Shown here: piece after piece, positions 51,822 to 59,956 of the stretch | Numbering within the stretch: the stretch's first letter is position 1 | Layout: each line of letters begins with the position of its first letter | Source: Fen-183 sp035430045 | Lineage (GTDB): Bacteria; Acidobacteriota; Thermoanaerobaculia; UBA5066 | Assembly (NCBI GenBank): GCA_044229475.1 | Contig: JBGASW010000002.1 | Coordinates: 186,001 to 250,000 of the forward strand | DNA: 64,000 nt | Reading direction: 5' to 3' | Position numbers and translations under genes: made by a program | The notes under the pieces: model-generated | Told to the model about the DNA's origin: nothing | The model's input: the letters and a program-made list of their open reading frames with translations, nothing else | Databases searched by the model: none

Positions 51822-51843
51822 CGCCCGGCCGCGAGGCCGGGCG
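51822..51843 (-). terminator. GC-rich hairpin between yceI-like and desaturase genes
   Basis: Inverted repeat CGCCCGGCC-GCGA-GGCCGGGCG (9-bp arms), 47 bp after the yceI-like stop and 24 bp before the desaturase start. The following bases are only weakly U-rich, so it may be a poor terminator or an mRNA stabiliser. Confidence 0.5.
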
Positions 51844-51889
51844 ATTGAATCCTAAGCTCTTGGTGCTCCCGCACAAAGCGGGGAATCGG

Positions 51890-52546
51890 TCATTTCGTGG
51901 CAGGGGCTGCGGGGGCGGCCGCGGGCGCCGCGGGTGGGGCCGCCGGCTTGGGGGCGGGTTTGTTCGCCTCGACCGAGATCTCGAGATCCACCTCGTCCGA
52001 GAGCATCAGGTTCTGGTCCACGGTCGCGTTCCAGTTCACGCCGAAGTCCTTGCGGTTGAGCTTTCCGGCGACGTCGAAGCCGGTCTTCTGGCCGCCGCGT
52101 CCGTCGTTTGCGAAGCCGTTCGCGGTCACGGCGAGCGTGACGGGCTTCGTGACGCCGCGCATCGTGAGGTCGCCGGTGACCTCGTAGGCGTCCTTGCCCT
52201 TCGCGGCGATCTTCGTGGACTTGAAGGTGATCTCGGGGAACTTCGCGGTGTCGAAGAAATCGGCCGAGTTGAGGTGTTTGTCGCGGTTCGGCACGCCCGT
52301 GTCGATGCTCGTCGCGTCGACCCTGAGGTCGACGGAGCTCTCCTCCGGTTTCGCGCGATCGAGGACGATCGTGCCCTCGAATTTCGCAAACCTGCCGGGG
52401 ACCTTGGTCACGAAGTGGCGGACCTTGAATCCGAACACGGTGTGGTTCTTGTCGAGGACGAAGGTCTCTTTCTCGGCGTGCGCGGAGGTGCCCGTGAAAG
52501 AGACGAGGGCCAGCGCCAGCGGCGCGAGGGCACGGGGTCGGAACAT
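51890..52546 (-). CDS. YceI-family periplasmic lipid-binding protein
   Basis: 218 aa, ATG 52546 with AAAAGGAG. Signal peptide (about 1-24, SAHA) followed by the YceI lipocalin-like barrel: FVLDKNHTVFGFKVRHF, GTIVLDRAKPEES, DFFDTAKFPEITFKST, LTMRGVTKPVTL and FGVNWNATVD. Family members bind isoprenoid-like lipids in the periplasm. The C-terminus has an Ala/Pro tail. Divergent from the DUF6526-like gene. Confidence 0.92.
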   Translation of the reverse strand: MFRPRALAPLALALVSFTGTSAHAEKETFVLDKNHTVFGFKVRHFVTKVPGRFAKFEGTIVLDRAKPEESSVDLRVDATSIDTGVPNRDKHLNSADFFDTAKFPEITFKSTKIAAKGKDAYEVTGDLTMRGVTKPVTLAVTANGFANDGRGGQKTGFDVAGKLNRKDFGVNWNATVDQNLMLSDEVDLEISVEANKPAPKPAAPPAAPAAAPAAPATK

Positions 52547-52652
52547 GCGGGGGAGTCTCCTTTTGGATAGAGTGGGGCGGAGCCCCGGGGGGCCGCGATT
52601 CTATCGAGGATCCGAAGCCGGAGCGGCGACGGATTGCACGGAGAGGAAAGAC

Positions 52653-53090
52653 ATGGCCGAAACGCCCACGCAGGACTTCAGGACCCACCGCCGCTGGGAC
52701 CCCTGGTACCACTTCTTCGCGGCCCCCGTTCTCGTGATCGCCTTCTTCGTCCACCTCTGGCTCGCGATCAAGGCGCCGTCCGCGTGGACGATCTGGGGGA
52801 TTTTCGTCTCGGCGGCCCTCGTCGTGATCGCGTGGAAGGCCCGGTCGTTCGCGCTCAGGGCCCAGGACCGCGTCATCCGGCTCGAGGAGCGGGAGCGCCT
52901 CGGGTCGGTCCTCGACGGGCCGCTGCGCGCCCGGAGCCTCTCGCTCACGGAAGACCAGCTCATCGGCCTGCGATTCGCCTCCGACGCCGAGCTCGCGGTC
53001 CTCGTCCAGGCCGCGCTCGACGAGAACCTCAGCGGAGAGGCGATCAAGAAGCGGATCCGGAGCTGGCGGCCCGACTTCTTCCGCGTCTAG
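52653..53090 (+). CDS. DUF6526-like small membrane protein
   Basis: 145 aa, ATG 52653 with GAGAGGAAAG. Begins TQDFRTHRRWDPWYHFF and has two membrane segments (about 20-40 and 46-62), then a soluble helical end with LRAQDRVIRLEERERL and GEAIKKRIRSWRPDFFRV, matching the DUF6526 family of unknown function. Its last 4 bases overlap the end of the facing acyltransferase gene. Confidence 0.8.
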   Translation: MAETPTQDFRTHRRWDPWYHFFAAPVLVIAFFVHLWLAIKAPSAWTIWGIFVSAALVVIAWKARSFALRAQDRVIRLEERERLGSVLDGPLRARSLSLTEDQLIGLRFASDAELAVLVQAALDENLSGEAIKKRIRSWRPDFFRV

Positions 53091-53875
53091 CCGATCCGCG
53101 GGCCCGCCGACTTCAGGAAGTCCTGGCGGGCCCCCTCGATCGCCGCGCGTGCGGCGAGGCTGAGGCGGTCCACGTCGTCGTCCGTCATCCCGGCCGTCGG
53201 GATCGGCGGCAGGAACCGCACGCGCACGGTCCCGGGCCGCACCATCCAGCGGTGCGCGTCGAGGACCTCCCACATCGGCGAGGTCGCGAACGGGACCACC
53301 GGCACCTGCGCGGCGATCGCGAGGTGGAAGGCGCCCTTCTTGAACGGAAGCATCTCGGGCTTCGAATTCCGGTGCCCTTCGGGCAGCACCCAGACGCTCA
53401 GGTCTTCCGTCCGGATGCGCTCGGCGGCCGCCTTCAGCGACTCGCGCGCCGCGATGGCGTTGGAGCGGTCGATCAGGATGTGCTTCGACACCTTCCACAG
53501 CCAGCCGAAGACGGGGATCTTGAGGATCTCCTTCTTTCCGACGGCGACGCTCCGGTCGGGGAAGAACGTCGCCCACGTCGCGATGTCGAGATTCGACTGG
53601 TGGTTCCCGACCACGACGGCGGGCCGCGTCGCGAGCAGCGTGTTCAAGTTCTCGACGGCCACGTTCCAGAAGAGGAAACGCGTCATCACGAAACCGAAGC
53701 TCCGGATCCAGACGAGAGCCGCCTTCTCGCCGTTGCGGAAGAGCGCGTAATGGAAGAGCGCGACGGCGGCGAAGAGAATGAAGGAGAGGCCTCCGACCGC
53801 GCACGCGAGGACGAAGTACACGCGGTAGCCGATACGGCGGAGGAACCCGCCGGGACCGCCGGTCGAATGGGGCAT
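53087..53875 (-). CDS. plsC: 1-acylglycerol-3-phosphate acyltransferase
   Basis: 262 aa, ATG 53875. Membrane segment near 15-40. Acyltransferase motifs: GNHQSNLDIAT (HX4D), a DRSNAIAARESLK region and WVLPEGHRN (PEGxR). It adds the second acyl chain to lysophosphatidic acid in phospholipid synthesis. It shares only 17 bp with the divergent flavoprotein gene, where a symmetrical -10 element may drive both. Confidence 0.9.
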   Translation of the reverse strand: MPHSTGGPGGFLRRIGYRVYFVLACAVGGLSFILFAAVALFHYALFRNGEKAALVWIRSFGFVMTRFLFWNVAVENLNTLLATRPAVVVGNHQSNLDIATWATFFPDRSVAVGKKEILKIPVFGWLWKVSKHILIDRSNAIAARESLKAAAERIRTEDLSVWVLPEGHRNSKPEMLPFKKGAFHLAIAAQVPVVPFATSPMWEVLDAHRWMVRPGTVRVRFLPPIPTAGMTDDDVDRLSLAARAAIEGARQDFLKSAGPRIG

Positions 53876-53892
53876 GCCGCATTATCGACGGG
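53876..53892. promoter_or_regulatory. 17-bp divergent start region with symmetrical -10 element
   Basis: Only 17 bp lie between the plsC and flavoprotein ATGs. They contain CATTATC: read on the plus strand CATTAT is 7 nt from the ATG; read on the minus strand GATAAT is 5 nt from the plsC ATG. Neither gene has a ribosome site, so both transcripts may be leaderless. Confidence 0.5.
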
Positions 53893-55164
53893 ATGGCGGA
53901 CGCGGTGAATCTCGCGATCCTCGGGGGCGGGGCGGCCGGACTCCTCGCGGCGATTCGCGCCGCCGAGGCGGGCGCCTCCGGCGTCGTCGTCCTGGAGGCG
54001 GCGCCGCAGGCCGGCCGGAAGATCCTCGTCTCCGGCGGGGGGCGCTGCAACGTCCTCCCGATGGAGGAGGCGCGCGAGCGCTTCGTCTCGGGAGCGCCGC
54101 CGCGCGTCGTGGGCCGGTACCTCGCGCGCGTTCCGCTCGACGAGCAGCGCGCATTCTTCGAGGACCTCCTCGGCGGGCCGCTGCGCGAGGAGCCCGAGGG
54201 CAAGAAGCTCTTCCCGCCGTCGAACCGCGCGAAGGACGTGCGCGACGCGCTCGCGGCGCGGGCTCTCGCGGCCGGCGCGACGATCCGGACGGGCACCGTC
54301 GTGCGCGAGCTCGGACGGACGGACGGGGGCTTCGCGGTGCGGCTCGCCGACGCGCCGGACGTCCGGGCGTCCCGCGTGATCCTCGCGACGGGCGGCCTTT
54401 CCGTCCTCGGCGGCGGCGCGGACGGCCGCGGCTTTGCGTGGGCCGAGGCGCTCGGCCACACGCTCGTGCCGACCTATCCCGCGCTCGTCCCGCTCACGGG
54501 CGACGCGCCCGCGCACCACGCGCTCTCGGGCGTGAGCGTAAACGCGCGCGTCACGGCGACGTGCGCGGCGAGCGGCGAGAAGGCCGGTTCGGAAGGCGGC
54601 TTCCTCTTCACGCACCGGGGCTGGAGCGGCCCCGCGGTGCTCGACGTCTCGCACATCGTCGAGCGGGCGGCGCGCGCGGACGCGCGCGCGGAGGTGAACA
54701 TCTGCTTCGGATTCGGAGAAGAAGAGATTTCTGCGAATGGTCCCGTGCGCGACCGCTGGGACGAGTCTCTGCGTGTGGGCGGTGGTGCCGCCTCCTCCCT
54801 CTCTTCCTTTCTAAGAAAATCTTCTTCTCTTCCGGATCGCGTGATCCAACTCGTCCTTCAAGAGGCTGGCGTCGCGGATCAGCCGCTCGCGCGGCTGACG
54901 CGCGACGCGCGGCGGCGGCTCGCGCAGACGCTGGCCGCGTTCCCGATCCCCGCGACGGGGACGGAGGGCTACCGCACCGCGGAGGTCACCGGCGGCGGGG
55001 TCGCACTGGACGAGGTCGATCCCGGCAGCGGACGGAGCAAGGTCGTCCCGGGGCTGTGGCTCGCGGGCGAGGTGCTGGACGCCTTCGGTCCGATCGGCGG
55101 CTTCAACTTCCAGTGGGCGTGGGGCACGGGCTGGACGGCGGGCGTTTCGGCCGCGCGGCCGTGA
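53893..55164 (+). CDS. BaiN/RdsA-family FAD-dependent oxidoreductase
   Basis: 423 aa, ATG 53893. FAD-binding GGGAAGLLAA near 9-18, then AGRKILVSGGGRCNV (the HI0933/BaiN signature), a central ATGGLSVLGGGADGRGF, and the C-terminal GLWLAGEVLDAFGPIGGFNFQWAWGTGWTAG that closes the FAD site. Family members are flavoprotein oxidoreductases of uncertain substrate. Around residues 275-315 codon use turns AT-rich (TCT, CTA, AGA, AAA) where a repeat pair lies (54715-54833). Confidence 0.9.
   Translation: MADAVNLAILGGGAAGLLAAIRAAEAGASGVVVLEAAPQAGRKILVSGGGRCNVLPMEEARERFVSGAPPRVVGRYLARVPLDEQRAFFEDLLGGPLREEPEGKKLFPPSNRAKDVRDALAARALAAGATIRTGTVVRELGRTDGGFAVRLADAPDVRASRVILATGGLSVLGGGADGRGFAWAEALGHTLVPTYPALVPLTGDAPAHHALSGVSVNARVTATCAASGEKAGSEGGFLFTHRGWSGPAVLDVSHIVERAARADARAEVNICFGFGEEEISANGPVRDRWDESLRVGGGAASSLSSFLRKSSSLPDRVIQLVLQEAGVADQPLARLTRDARRRLAQTLAAFPIPATGTEGYRTAEVTGGGVALDEVDPGSGRSKVVPGLWLAGEVLDAFGPIGGFNFQWAWGTGWTAGVSAARP
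54715..54833. repeat. Inverted AT-rich motif pair 1 (inside flavoprotein gene)
   Basis: Left arm 54715-54740 (GGAGAAGAAGAGATTTCT...) and inverted right arm 54803-54833 (CTTTCTAAGAAAATCTTC...), with 62 GC-rich bases between. The arms coincide with codons rare in this genome. Confidence 0.55.
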
Positions 55165-55165
55165 C

Positions 55166-55849
55166 CTAGATCGGCGGCTCGTCCCACCATTTCGAGAGGC
55201 GGCCTTTCGGGAGGCCGGGCGTCGACGTGCCGGCGTGCGCGTAATGCGACACGTCGTTGAAGAGCGTGAGCCGCGCCTGCGCCGGGTTCTTGAAGTCGAG
55301 GACGTTCAGGCACGCGGGGCTCTGGTCGAGGCGGTCGCGGTACGTGCGCGGGTCGAAGCCGATGAGCGCCGAGAGGAGGAGGCGGATCGTCGCCTTGTGC
55401 GAGACGACGAGGATCGAGCGACCGGCGTGCTCGTTCACGAGCGAGACGAGTGCGGGCAGCGCGCGCGCCGTGACGGCGAGGCCCGTCTCGCCGCCCTTCG
55501 GCGCGAACGTGTACGGGTCCCTCTCCCAGCAGGCGTACTCGTCCGGCCACAGGGCCTCGACCTCGGTGCGGGTCCGGGCCTCCCAGCGGCCGTGCGAGAT
55601 CTCGCGCAAGGCCGGCACCGGAAGAACGGACAGCCCGTGCGGCGCCGCGAGAATCCTCGCGCTCTCGAGCGTGCGCCGCATGGGGCTCGCGCAGACGGCG
55701 GCGAGCGGCTCGCGCGCGAGGCGCGCGGCGAGGTGGTGCAGCTGTTCGCGCCCCTCCTCCGAGAGCTCGACCTCGGTTTCGCCCGCGAAGCGGTCCTCGG
55801 CCGAGAGCGTCGTCGCGCCGTGGCGAACCAGGAACACGCGCGTCGGCAT
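55166..55849 (-). CDS. Histidine phosphatase family protein
   Basis: 227 aa, ATG 55849. LVRHGATTLS (residues 7-16) carries the catalytic RHG, FAGETEVELSEEG is the phosphoglycerate-mutase-like loop, and ILVVSHKATIRLLL supplies the second His. Such enzymes use a phosphohistidine intermediate on sugar phosphates or nucleotides; the substrate here is unknown. It converges tail-to-tail with the flavoprotein gene and starts 5 bp after the SUI1 gene. Confidence 0.9.
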   Translation of the reverse strand: MPTRVFLVRHGATTLSAEDRFAGETEVELSEEGREQLHHLAARLAREPLAAVCASPMRRTLESARILAAPHGLSVLPVPALREISHGRWEARTRTEVEALWPDEYACWERDPYTFAPKGGETGLAVTARALPALVSLVNEHAGRSILVVSHKATIRLLLSALIGFDPRTYRDRLDQSPACLNVLDFKNPAQARLTLFNDVSHYAHAGTSTPGLPKGRLSKWWDEPPI

Positions 55850-55854
55850 TCGGG

Positions 55855-56208
55855 TCAGCCCTTCACGAGGAGATTCTTAGAAGGTAAGAGAATGCGGAGG
55901 CGTTCGCGCCACTCGCCCTGCAGCTCGATGGTCGCGCCGACGACGGATCCACCTGTGCCGAGGGATTTCTTGAGGTCCTTCGCTAAGCCTTCCAAGAAAT
56001 CTTCATTCCTCGGCAGCCCGTCGAGAACCGTCACCGTCTTGCCGCCGCGCCCCTTCTTCTCGAGCCGCAGCTTCACGACGACCTTCGCAGGGACCTTCTC
56101 TTCCTCTTTCGAAGAGCATTTGCATTCGTCCGCCGGCCAGCCGCACGTTGCGCAGACGCGGCCGGACGCGGTGGAGTAGACGAGGCGGACGGGGTCGCGC
56201 CGGATCAC
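55855..56208 (-). CDS. SUI1/YciH-family translation factor with zinc knuckle
   Basis: 117 aa from GTG 56208. RRDPVRLVYSTASGR matches the YciH/eIF1 opening, and the core GGSVVGATIELQGE matches the conserved SUI1 strand-loop. CATCGWPADECKC near 20-32 adds a four-Cys zinc-knuckle-like element. YciH is thought to act as a translation or stress factor. An upstream ATG at 56292 would overlap the divergent ArfB gene. Two AT-rich repeat arms lie within the gene and change its codon use. Confidence 0.8.
   Translation of the reverse strand: MIRRDPVRLVYSTASGRVCATCGWPADECKCSSKEEEKVPAKVVVKLRLEKKGRGGKTVTVLDGLPRNEDFLEGLAKDLKKSLGTGGSVVGATIELQGEWRERLRILLPSKNLLVKG
55861..56009. repeat. Inverted AT-rich motif pair 2 (inside SUI1 gene)
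   Basis: Left arm 55861-55894 (GGAGATTCTTAGAAGGTAAG core) and inverted right arm 55984-56009 (CTTCCAAGAAATCTTC core), 89 bp apart. The DNA between encodes the conserved SUI1 core, so this pair did not arrive as an inserted block. Confidence 0.55.
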
Positions 56209-56217
56209 CGGAGGATT

Positions 56218-56661
56218 ATGCTCGGCGCCGTGGCCGATCCGATCAGCGCGCCGCCCGGCGTGTTCGTCCCGCCCGCTGCCCTCGAGGTTCACGCCGTGCG
56301 CTCGGGCGGGCCGGGCGGGCAGAACGTCAACAAGGTCGCCTCGAAGATCCTCCTCGAAGTGGATCTCGCGAAGATCGAGGGCCTGAGCGACCTCGCGCGC
56401 CGCCGCCTCGCGACCCTCGCGGGCCGACGCCTCGGCGCGGACGGAATCCTGCGCGTCACGGCGCAGGACAGCCGCGACCAGTACCGCAATCTCGCCGCGG
56501 CGCGCGACAAGGTCCGCGAGCTCCTCGAGCAGGCGCAGGTCGCGCCGAAGGCGCGGCGCGCGACGCGGCCGTCACGAGCCGCGAAGGAAAAGCGACTGAA
56601 AGCCAAGCGCGTGGCCGCGATCCGAAAAGCGCGGCGCGGCTCGGTGCGCGACGAAGACTGA
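56218..56661 (+). CDS. arfB: ArfB-like ribosome-rescue peptidyl-tRNA hydrolase
   Basis: 147 aa, ATG 56218 with CCGGAGG. The GGQ motif is present in VRSGGPGGQNVNKVASKI, with a following RVTAQDSRDQYRN and a basic C-terminal tail (KAKRVAAIRKARRG) that enters the mRNA channel. Frees stalled ribosomes by hydrolysing peptidyl-tRNA. It is divergent from SUI1, and both concern translation. The start sits 9 bp from the SUI1 start, so the two promoters must overlap the genes. Confidence 0.92.
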   Translation: MLGAVADPISAPPGVFVPPAALEVHAVRSGGPGGQNVNKVASKILLEVDLAKIEGLSDLARRRLATLAGRRLGADGILRVTAQDSRDQYRNLAAARDKVRELLEQAQVAPKARRATRPSRAAKEKRLKAKRVAAIRKARRGSVRDED

Positions 56662-56676
56662 CCTGAGGAGATCGAC

Positions 56677-57180
56677 ATGAACCGAAAGCTCGCCTTCGCC
56701 CTCTTCGCCGCGGCCCTCTTCGCCCCGGTGCCCGCCCGCGCGCAGGCGAAGGCGGACCTCCAGGTCACGGCGTTCGGGTTCACCGGTCCGACGGCGAATA
56801 CGGTCCCGAAGCCGTCCTGCGAGCCGAACACGGTCGTCTACAGTTTTGCCGTGGTCGTCACGAACGCGGGCGCCGGACCGTCGCCGTCATCGGCTTCGCT
56901 CGGGGGCCGGCCGCTCCTGACGGTCGCGGCCCAGGACCGCGCCGGCTGGATGGCGAGCGTTCCGCTCCCGGAAATCGCGCCCGGGAAGTCCGTTTCCGTG
57001 AATGCCGACGTCCTCTTCCTCGCTTCGGACCCGGCCTACATGGTCAAGGCCAACCACCCGTTCCTCGCGACGGTCGACCCCGGCAACCTCGTCGACGAGG
57101 CGGACGAGGCGAACAACACGAAGGGTCCGCTCACGATGGGCCCGCCCGCCGGCTGCGAGCGCTTCTTCAAGAAGAAGTGA
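56677..57180 (+). CDS. Secreted CARDB-domain protein
   Basis: 167 aa, ATG 56677 with TGAGGAG. Signal peptide (1-22, ARAQA) and a single Ig-like CARDB domain: KADLQVTAFGFTG, YSFAVVVTNAGAGPSP, VNADVLFLAS and ending DEADEANNTKGPL. Probably periplasmic or exported and adhesive; function unknown. It starts 15 bp after arfB. Two Cys (about 48, 160) may form a disulfide. Confidence 0.85.
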   Translation: MNRKLAFALFAAALFAPVPARAQAKADLQVTAFGFTGPTANTVPKPSCEPNTVVYSFAVVVTNAGAGPSPSSASLGGRPLLTVAAQDRAGWMASVPLPEIAPGKSVSVNADVLFLASDPAYMVKANHPFLATVDPGNLVDEADEANNTKGPLTMGPPAGCERFFKKK

Positions 57181-57183
57181 GGC

Positions 57184-57579
57184 TCAGGCCCACGCGCCGG
57201 AGGCCGGCTTCCGGATCGGCACGGGCCTGCCGTCCTCGCCGACGTTCACGTAGACCACCTCGGCCTCCGTCACCTTCAGGACCTTGCCCGACTCCTTCCA
57301 CCGCTCCGCGGTGACGGTGACGTGCACGCTGATCGACGTCGTCCCGATCTTCACGACCTTCGCATAGAAGCTCACGACGTCGCCCACGTACACCGGGTGA
57401 TGGAAGACGACTTCGTTCATCTTCACGGTCACCACGAGGTTGCAGAACGGGCGCGTCGCGATCGCGCCGGCCTGGTCGATGTAGGCGAGAAGGACGCCGC
57501 CGAAGATCGTCCCGTGCCCGTTCGTGTCGCGGGGCAGCATCGAGACGCGGATCGCGGGCTCGTGGGCGTTCGTGTCCAT
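57184..57579 (-). CDS. YciA-like acyl-CoA thioesterase
   Basis: 131 aa from ATG 57579. Hotdog fold: SMLPRDTNGHGTIFGGVLLAYIDQAG carries the conserved Asn/His-Gly-x-x-x-Gly-G elements of YciA thioesterases, followed by VKMNEVVFHHPVYVGDVVSFYAKV. It hydrolyses acyl-CoA thioesters in the cytoplasm. Upstream TATCGT lies 6 nt before the ATG and no ribosome site is seen, so a leaderless transcript is likely. It lies 34 bp from the divergent ATPase. Confidence 0.9.
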   Translation of the reverse strand: MDTNAHEPAIRVSMLPRDTNGHGTIFGGVLLAYIDQAGAIATRPFCNLVVTVKMNEVVFHHPVYVGDVVSFYAKVVKIGTTSISVHVTVTAERWKESGKVLKVTEAEVVYVNVGEDGRPVPIRKPASGAWA

Positions 57580-57613
57580 GCCGAGACGATACGCCGGCGC
57601 TAAGATCGCGCGC
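57580..57613. promoter_or_regulatory. 34-bp bidirectional leaderless promoter region
   Basis: Between two divergent ATGs lie a TATCGT on the minus strand (57586-57591) 6 nt before the thioesterase ATG and a TAAGAT on the plus strand (57601-57606) 7 nt before the ATPase ATG. No ribosome site on either side. Confidence 0.5.
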
Positions 57614-59791
57614 ATGCCCGACACGAAGACCGCGCTCTTCCTGGGCCGCGCCGTGGACCCCTCGACCGGAAAGACCGGCCGCGAGGATTTCCGGCTCGAC
57701 CCCTCCGACCTCACGACTCACGGCCTCATCGTGGGCATGACGGGCAGCGGCAAGACGGCGCTGGGCATCGTCCTGATCGAAGAGCTTCTCCAGCGCGGGA
57801 TCCCGGTCCTCGCCGTGGATCCCAAGGGCGACCTCGGCAATCTGCTCCTGAACTTCCCGGGCCTCGCACCGGAGGAGTTCGCGCCGTTCGTCGACCCGTC
57901 CGCCGGGACGCCGGAGTCCGAGGCGAAGAAGTGGACGGACGGACTCGCGGGATGGGGCCTCGGCCCTGCGGACGTGAAGGCGCTCCTGGCCAGCCGCGAC
58001 GCCGTCGTCTACACGCCGGGCTCGACGGCGGGCGTGCCCCTCGACCTCTTCGGCGCGTGCACGCCGCCGCTCGCGGGCGCGGACGAGGAGGACGGCCGCG
58101 ACCTCGTGGGCTCGTGGGTGGGCGGCCTCCTCGGCCTTGCGGGCCGCGATGCCGACCCCGTGAAGTCGCGCGACTTCGTCTTTCTCGCGGCCTGCGTGGA
58201 CGCGCTCTGGGCGGACGGCAGGACCGCCACGCTCGAGACGCTCCTCGACACGGCCTCCTCGCCGCCTTTCGCGAAGGTCGGCGCGCTCTCCCTCGATGCG
58301 TTCTACCCGGCGAAGGACCGGCAGGCGCTCGTCCTGGCGCTGAACGGACTTCTCGCGTCGCCGTCCACGGCGGCCTTCCGGCAGGGCGACGCGCTCGACG
58401 TCGCGGCGATGCTCGCCCCGGCGAAGGACGGCAGGGCGCGCCTCTCGATCGTCTCGATCGCGCACCTCGGCGACGCCGAGCGCCTCTTCGTCGTCGCGAC
58501 GCTGCTCGCGCGCGTGAAGTCGTGGATGCGCACGCTTCCCGGCAGCCCGGCGCTCCGCGCGCTCGTCTACGTCGACGAGATCTTCGGCTTCTTCCCGCCC
58601 ACTGCCGAGCCGCCGACGAAGAGGCCGCTCCTCACGCTCCTCAAGCAGGCGCGCGCGTTCGGCGTGGGCGTCGTCCTCGCGTCTCAGAACCCCGTGGACC
58701 TCGACTACCGCGGCCTCGCGAACTGCGGCTGCTGGTGGGTCGGGACGCTGCAGACCGAGCGCGACCGCAACCGGCTCTCCGAGGGCCTCGTCGAGGCCGG
58801 CGGCAGGGACGCGTCGAAGCTCCTCGACAGGACGCGCAAGCGCGTCTTTCTGCTTCACGACGTCCACCGCAAGGAGCCCGCGCTCGTCGAGACGCGCTGG
58901 GCGATGAGCTACCTGCGGGGCCCGATGACGAAGTCGGACCTCGCGAAGCTGCGCGGTTCCGCGCCCGCCCCTTCGAAGAAAGCGGAGGCGGCCCCTGCCG
59001 GGTCCGCACCCCCGCCCCTTCCGCAGGAGTGGCCCGCGCGGTGGGTCGACAGGCGCGGGGCGGATCTCGCGTCGCCCGCGCTCTACGTCCGGTACGCCGT
59101 CCGCTACAAGACGGCGAAGGGCACGTCGCCCGAGACGCAGGGCGTCAAGCTGTTCCCGCTGTCGGCGCCCACGGCCGCCGACGTCCTCGAAGGCGAGGCG
59201 ACGGACATGGCGGCGGACGGCCTCCTCGACAAAGCGCCGCGCGCCCTGCGCTACCCGGACCTCCCGGCCTGGGTCGGGCCGGCCGGCGTGAAGGCCGCCG
59301 AGAAGGCCGTGCGCTCGCGCCTCCCCGACAAGCTCGCCACGACGCTCCTGCGCGACCCGGTCACCGGCGCGCTCTCGCTCCCCGGCGAGACGCCGGACGC
59401 GTTCGCGGCGCGCGCCGCGTCGGGCGCCGAGGCTCCCGCAGCGCTCCGGGAGAGGCTGGAAAAGAAGAAGCGGGACCTCGCGGCGGCGGAAGCCACCGAG
59501 CAGGGGAGGTCGATGGAAACCTACGCGTCGATCGGCACGGCGGCGCTCGACGTGCTCGGCGGCCTGCTCGGAAAGAAGAAGACGCTCCGTGTGAGCAAGG
59601 TGGGCTCCGTGCTGTCCAAGAAGCGCATGGAGGGGACGGCCGAGGCGAAGGTCGAGGGCCTGAAGGCCGAGATCGCGGAGCTCGAGGCCAAGCTCGCCCC
59701 GCCCGACCCGAGCCGTTTCCAGAAAGTCGAGGTCGTGCCGGCGGCGAGCAGCGTCGACGTGCTTTCGATCGGGATTGCGTGGCTTTGCTGA
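57614..59791 (+). CDS. HerA/DUF87-like ATP-binding protein
   Basis: 725 aa, ATG 57614. Walker A GMTGSGKT near 41-48, then VPVLAVDPKGDLGNLL, and a Walker B-like LVYVDEIFGFFPP. Next come FGVGVVLASQNPVDLDYRG and GTLQTERDRNRL, typical of the HerA/VirD4 hexameric ATPases. After about 440 an Ala/Pro linker leads to a soluble domain and a C-terminal coiled coil (KRDLAAAEATEQG, GLKAEIAELEAKL). The substrate may be DNA or protein; function is unknown. Followed by AT-rich repeat pair 3. Confidence 0.85.
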   Translation: MPDTKTALFLGRAVDPSTGKTGREDFRLDPSDLTTHGLIVGMTGSGKTALGIVLIEELLQRGIPVLAVDPKGDLGNLLLNFPGLAPEEFAPFVDPSAGTPESEAKKWTDGLAGWGLGPADVKALLASRDAVVYTPGSTAGVPLDLFGACTPPLAGADEEDGRDLVGSWVGGLLGLAGRDADPVKSRDFVFLAACVDALWADGRTATLETLLDTASSPPFAKVGALSLDAFYPAKDRQALVLALNGLLASPSTAAFRQGDALDVAAMLAPAKDGRARLSIVSIAHLGDAERLFVVATLLARVKSWMRTLPGSPALRALVYVDEIFGFFPPTAEPPTKRPLLTLLKQARAFGVGVVLASQNPVDLDYRGLANCGCWWVGTLQTERDRNRLSEGLVEAGGRDASKLLDRTRKRVFLLHDVHRKEPALVETRWAMSYLRGPMTKSDLAKLRGSAPAPSKKAEAAPAGSAPPPLPQEWPARWVDRRGADLASPALYVRYAVRYKTAKGTSPETQGVKLFPLSAPTAADVLEGEATDMAADGLLDKAPRALRYPDLPAWVGPAGVKAAEKAVRSRLPDKLATTLLRDPVTGALSLPGETPDAFAARAASGAEAPAALRERLEKKKRDLAAAEATEQGRSMETYASIGTAALDVLGGLLGKKKTLRVSKVGSVLSKKRMEGTAEAKVEGLKAEIAELEAKLAPPDPSRFQKVEVVPAASSVDVLSIGIAWLC

Positions 59792-59800
59792 GGAGGAAAG

Positions 59801-59924
59801 AAGAGGGAGAAAGAAGAAGATTTTCTTGGAAGGTGAATAGGGCGGCGGGAAGCGCGGGCCCTTCCAGCGCGGCGCCGGAGCGCCCCCAGCCCCTCTTCAC
59901 TTTCAAAGAAATCCTCTCTTCTCC
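59801..59924. repeat. Inverted AT-rich motif pair 3 (intergenic, strong stem)
   Basis: Left arm 59801-59840 and inverted right arm 59892-59924, about 51 bp apart. Paired by hand, GGAAGGTGAATAGGG matches CCCTCTTCACTTTC with few mismatches and the inner AAGAAAT part also pairs. The 165-bp gap between the ATPase stop and the next gene consists mostly of this element. It could end or stabilise the ATPase transcript. Confidence 0.65.
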
Positions 59925-59944
59925 GAAGCCCCTTTTTCTTTCTC

Positions 59945-59950
59945 TACAAT
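59945..59950 (+). promoter_or_regulatory. TACAAT -10 element before leaderless gene
   Basis: TACAAT is 6 nt before the ATG at 59957; no ribosome site and no convincing -35 at 17 bp. This placement fits leaderless initiation. Confidence 0.4.
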
Positions 59951-59956
59951 CCCTCC

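Noticed and set aside
54715..54833. Repeat pair 1 as an inserted mobile element in the flavoprotein gene
   Set aside because: Residues across the area still align with the expected helical part of BaiN-like proteins, so insertion is not needed to explain them.
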